Positions 23,870-26,360 of a stretch of 26,360 nucleotides of DNA are shown piece after piece; position 1 is the first letter of the stretch; each line of letters opens with the position of its first letter. Position numbers and translations under genes: made by a program. Source of the DNA: Planctomycetota bacterium (GTDB lineage: Bacteria > Planctomycetota > Planctomycetia > Pirellulales > Pirellulaceae); the NCBI GenBank assembly GCA_029259935.1, contig JAJDEH010000465.1, forward strand, positions 1 through 26,360. Direction: 5' to 3'. The notes below the pieces were generated by a model. That model was not told the DNA's origin. It did not search any database and worked only from the letters and a program-made list of their open reading frames with translations.

Positions 23870-25294
23870 CTAACGGGAGGTCATGGATGCCAGGACCTTG
23901 GCCAGCTCTTTTCGGGCCCGCTTTGTTTCGGCGGTGTCTTCGGCGGAAGAGATCGGATGTTGCTCACGGATGTCGCGCGGCACATCAATTAACCGCCCGT
24001 CACCATACAGCTTGAAGCGTTTGTTACGGGCGAATCGCACCAACTTGAACTTGTCCTTATCCCAGCCGGGTCGGGGATCGTAGTGGCAGAAAACCCACTC
24101 GCGCGGTTTGCCGGCGTGGCCCATCAGTTGCGGAAAGAAACTGCGTCCGTCGATCGCCGCTGATTCGGGAATCGGGTGGCCCGCGGCTTCCAGCACGGTC
24201 GGAAGAAAATCGGTCGAGTCCACCAGATCTTCATTGATGCTCGGCCGGATGCTACCTGGCCGGCGCGCGATCAGCGGCACATGGGTACCGGCATTGGCCG
24301 TCGATCCCTTGCCGCCATCCACCGCGCCAAAAATCGTTTGGGAAGTGACGCGTCGATCGGTGCCATTGTCGCCGTAGTAAAGAATTAGCGTTTCTTCGCG
24401 CAGACCCAATTCATCCACCGCATCCACGACGCGTCCGACGATTTCGTCCATGTAGGACACCATGTCGGGAAAGTACTTTGTATCGCCGCCCGTCGTGTCC
24501 TGCGGCGGATGCATTTTTTCTTCAATGCCCCAGTCGTCACTCCGCGGAGTTGGCACGAACGGCCAGTGGGGCAGCGTCATTGGATAGTACACGAAGAACG
24601 GCTTGTCGCTGCCTTGATGACGCTTCATGAAGTCGCGAATGAACTCAACCCAGAGATCTTCGCCGTAGCGGCCTTTGGTATCCTTGCGAATTTTGCCATT
24701 TTCCAAGATGACCGGATCGGCATACCGGGGCCCTTTGAGTTCCGTATGGCCGGTGTGCCAGAGTGAGTATTCGTCGAAGCCCGCGTCGCCGACTTTCATG
24801 CCCTTGCCACGCCGCAGCTCGCTGCCGGGGTAGTCGGGCGGGTCGTAGCTTTGCAACTGCCATTTGCCCGCAATACAAGTGTGATAGCCCGCCTGTTTCA
24901 TCCAGTGTCCGATCGTCTTCGCCCGCGGATCGAGGCAGCCGAAATACAACCAGTTGCGATGGTTGTAATAACCGGTCATCAGTTGCACACGCGTGTTGGT
25001 ACACAGCGGTTGCGCGTAAGCCTGCGTAAACCGAATTCCCTCGGCCGCCAATCGGTCTAGTCGAGGAGTTCGATAACTGGTCCCGCCGTAACAGTTCAAG
25101 CCATCGACGCCCAAATCGTCGGCCATGATCAGAACGACATTTGGGCCACCGCGACTCTCTTCCGCACCGGCTGACCGTACGTACGCCAATGACAACAGCG
25201 CTGGGCCGGCAAGAAGAATGAGCGTAGCCACTGGAGGTGATAGGCGGCTAGTGCTAGTGGAGTGCGAGGATAGAAAGAGTGTGCTTGTTGGCAT
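23870..25294 (-). CDS. Exported sulfatase with a non-canonical active-site motif
   Basis: The product is about 474 residues with a signal anchor or signal peptide (hydrophobic at about 22-42). The alkaline-phosphatase-type fold is clear: PNVVLIMADDLGVDGLNCYGG with the metal Asp pair (about D59-D60), AGKWQL (about 142-147), LPHWPF (His about 243) and YYGDNGTD (about 307-314). In the position of C-x-P-S-R, where sulfatases carry the formylglycine, the sequence reads PLCTNTRVQLMTG. The Cys (about C98) and Arg are kept, but the Pro is an Asn. ATG at 25292-25294 is chosen over a TTG directly before it. Whether it is modified by the usual formylglycine enzyme is the main open point. The gene is next to an exported PIG-L deacetylase, so a polysaccharide substrate is likely. 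Confidence 0.9.
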   Translation of the reverse strand: MPTSTLFLSSHSTSTSRLSPPVATLILLAGPALLSLAYVRSAGAEESRGGPNVVLIMADDLGVDGLNCYGGTSYRTPRLDRLAAEGIRFTQAYAQPLCTNTRVQLMTGYYNHRNWLYFGCLDPRAKTIGHWMKQAGYHTCIAGKWQLQSYDPPDYPGSELRRGKGMKVGDAGFDEYSLWHTGHTELKGPRYADPVILENGKIRKDTKGRYGEDLWVEFIRDFMKRHQGSDKPFFVYYPMTLPHWPFVPTPRSDDWGIEEKMHPPQDTTGGDTKYFPDMVSYMDEIVGRVVDAVDELGLREETLILYYGDNGTDRRVTSQTIFGAVDGGKGSTANAGTHVPLIARRPGSIRPSINEDLVDSTDFLPTVLEAAGHPIPESAAIDGRSFFPQLMGHAGKPREWVFCHYDPRPGWDKDKFKLVRFARNKRFKLYGDGRLIDVPRDIREQHPISSAEDTAETKRARKELAKVLASMTSR

Positions 25295-25423
25295 CAATTT
25301 TCTCGATTGAGGGAATCGGCGGTTCCCCCAGTATCCGTGGCGTTTGTTGCCGGGTCAAACCTACCTCGGACTTTGTCTGGCGGATTTGCATGAGGGGATC
25401 TACGGGGCCGTCATGACAATGCG

Positions 25424-26360
25424 CTATTCCATCAGCGCCGAGTAGGCCGCGTCCCGCTCTTGCTGCTCGAACACGGCTTTGACGTCGTTGCGCATCAGGG
25501 TGACCATCGCCCAGATTCCCAGCGGCAGGCCGACAATGAAACCCGGCGAGCAGGGGAGCATCGCGAGGATGCTGCCGGTCATCGCCAGGCCATGGGACTG
25601 CAACTTCTTCATCCGCCAGGCACCAACAATCGTGATGATTGCCAGGGGAAGCTGAATCAAAATCGGAAATACCAGAATCGCGATTTCCCACAAACCGGGA
25701 ACGAAACTCGGTCCCGATTGGAGGCTCGCAAGCGGCGGTAACGTCGCAGTGGGAAACGTCGCGATGGAAAGCGTCGCGGGGGGACAAACAGAATTGGCAT
25801 GCATCCCCACCTCCACCGAACTCCAAGGTCGAAGAACGAATGCGAGAATACCGAGCAGCACCAGAACCAGTCCGGGAAGAGTGTTAATGACCCCCGCAAC
25901 CAACAAACCGATGGCCGGCCCCTGGACACGACGCCGCGCGGTGGCCATTTCGAGTTCGTCAAGTTCTTCCGTGCTGGTCCGCTGAACCGAAATCTGTTTT
26001 TCAGGCGGCGCGAGCGAATCCGATGCTTCGTTTCCGCGGTCGACCGGGCGCGGCCCGCGGGGTGCAAACGCTTCTTTGACCTCGGTTCGCAACAGCACCA
26101 TTAACGACCAAAGTCCGATCGGCAGCCCAAACAGGAACCCCGCATGACAAGGCAACATGGCGGCGATGCTTGCGAATACCGCCAAACCATGCAACTCTCC
26201 TTGCCGCATCTTCCAACCGCCCAGGATCATGACGCCCGCCAGCGGAACGTTGAGCAGCATGGGAATAACGAGCGCAACTAACGCAAAGGTTGCTATCCTG
26301 GGAGTGGTCGTAACGTCCTGTGCCAGTATCGGACTGGCGGGCGTGACCGTGGCGATCGCC
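25424..26360 (-). CDS. Membrane protein with two tandem homologous modules (5' end beyond window)
   Basis: The frame stays open through the right edge, so the true start is outside. An ATG at 26258-26260 exists but lies within a module. Two copies of one module are visible. Each has a first membrane helix ending in a GW/GAWRM-like turn, an (L/S)HGLA motif, a helix with AMLPC, then GLP(I/L)G(I/L)W and a final (E/D)VK-x-(A/V)F. Copy 1 (at about 26285-26060) reads GLPIGLWSLMVLL; copy 2 (about 25650-25440) reads GLPLGIWAMVTLM. Between them are an acidic, Pro-rich linker (about 26060-25940) and an extra membrane helix (GLLVAGVINTLPGLVLVLL). The GLP-x-G-x-W core and the VK-x-F end resemble membrane domains that planctomycetes attach to kinases or zinc-ribbon proteins. 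Function unknown. Confidence 0.7.
   Translation of the reverse strand, partial: AIATVTPASPILAQDVTTTPRIATFALVALVIPMLLNVPLAGVMILGGWKMRQGELHGLAVFASIAAMLPCHAGFLFGLPIGLWSLMVLLRTEVKEAFAPRGPRPVDRGNEASDSLAPPEKQISVQRTSTEELDELEMATARRRVQGPAIGLLVAGVINTLPGLVLVLLGILAFVLRPWSSVEVGMHANSVCPPATLSIATFPTATLPPLASLQSGPSFVPGLWEIAILVFPILIQLPLAIITIVGAWRMKKLQSHGLAMTGSILAMLPCSPGFIVGLPLGIWAMVTLMRNDVKAVFEQQERDAAYSALME

Overview
The window looks like a chromosomal segment of a planctomycete, most likely in the Pirellulaceae. Several gene types point that way: an ECF-type sigma factor overlapping a large Ser/Thr kinase with TPR repeats, a PQQ-type beta-propeller with an FRG-x-DR-x-G motif, a secreted sulfatase beside a secreted PIG-L deacetylase, and short REP/MITE-like palindromes between genes. 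Gene density is moderate, strand switches are frequent and operons are short. This assignment rests on reading protein families by eye, not on a search.

Layout. 1-2110 is a degraded accessory patch. It holds the 3' tail of an IS1380-like transposase, a JAMM/MPN (JAB-like) domain gene split by a frameshift, a small downstream ORF whose end runs into the IS remnant, and a small membrane-anchored protein flanked by two near-identical palindromic elements. 2137-3741 is a membrane-anchored PQQ propeller. 4153-6265 holds gmd (GDP-mannose 4,6-dehydratase) and a GT9 glycosyltransferase, a cell-surface sugar pair. 6309-10194 is the sigma factor/kinase-TPR unit. 10558-12053 is a divergent pair, a CorA-like transporter and a DUF6817 protein. 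12124-14479 is a tight operon: PPOX flavoprotein, MetE-core-like protein and UlaG-like metallo-beta-lactamase-fold hydrolase. 14620-19517 carries, all on the minus strand, a PAS-GAF-receiver protein, a membrane metallophosphoesterase and a TIGR03545/AsmA-like membrane protein. 19803-22188 has a small secreted protein, queC, and thiS-thiG. 22202-25294 has a cupin, a PIG-L deacetylase and a sulfatase. The right edge cuts a membrane protein built of two tandem copies of one module.

How the genes work together. The clearest functional units are the sigma/kinase pair, a probable signalling switch whose genes overlap by 8 bases; the PPOX/MetE-core/MBL operon, a probable uncharacterised small-molecule pathway; thiS-thiG, for the thiazole half of thiamine; and gmd-GT9, for surface glycan. 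The most unexpected observation is at the left end. The GHTHP sequence is followed, in a different frame, by the rest of a JAMM metalloprotease signature, so one apparent 323-residue reading frame is really two genes joined by an indel.
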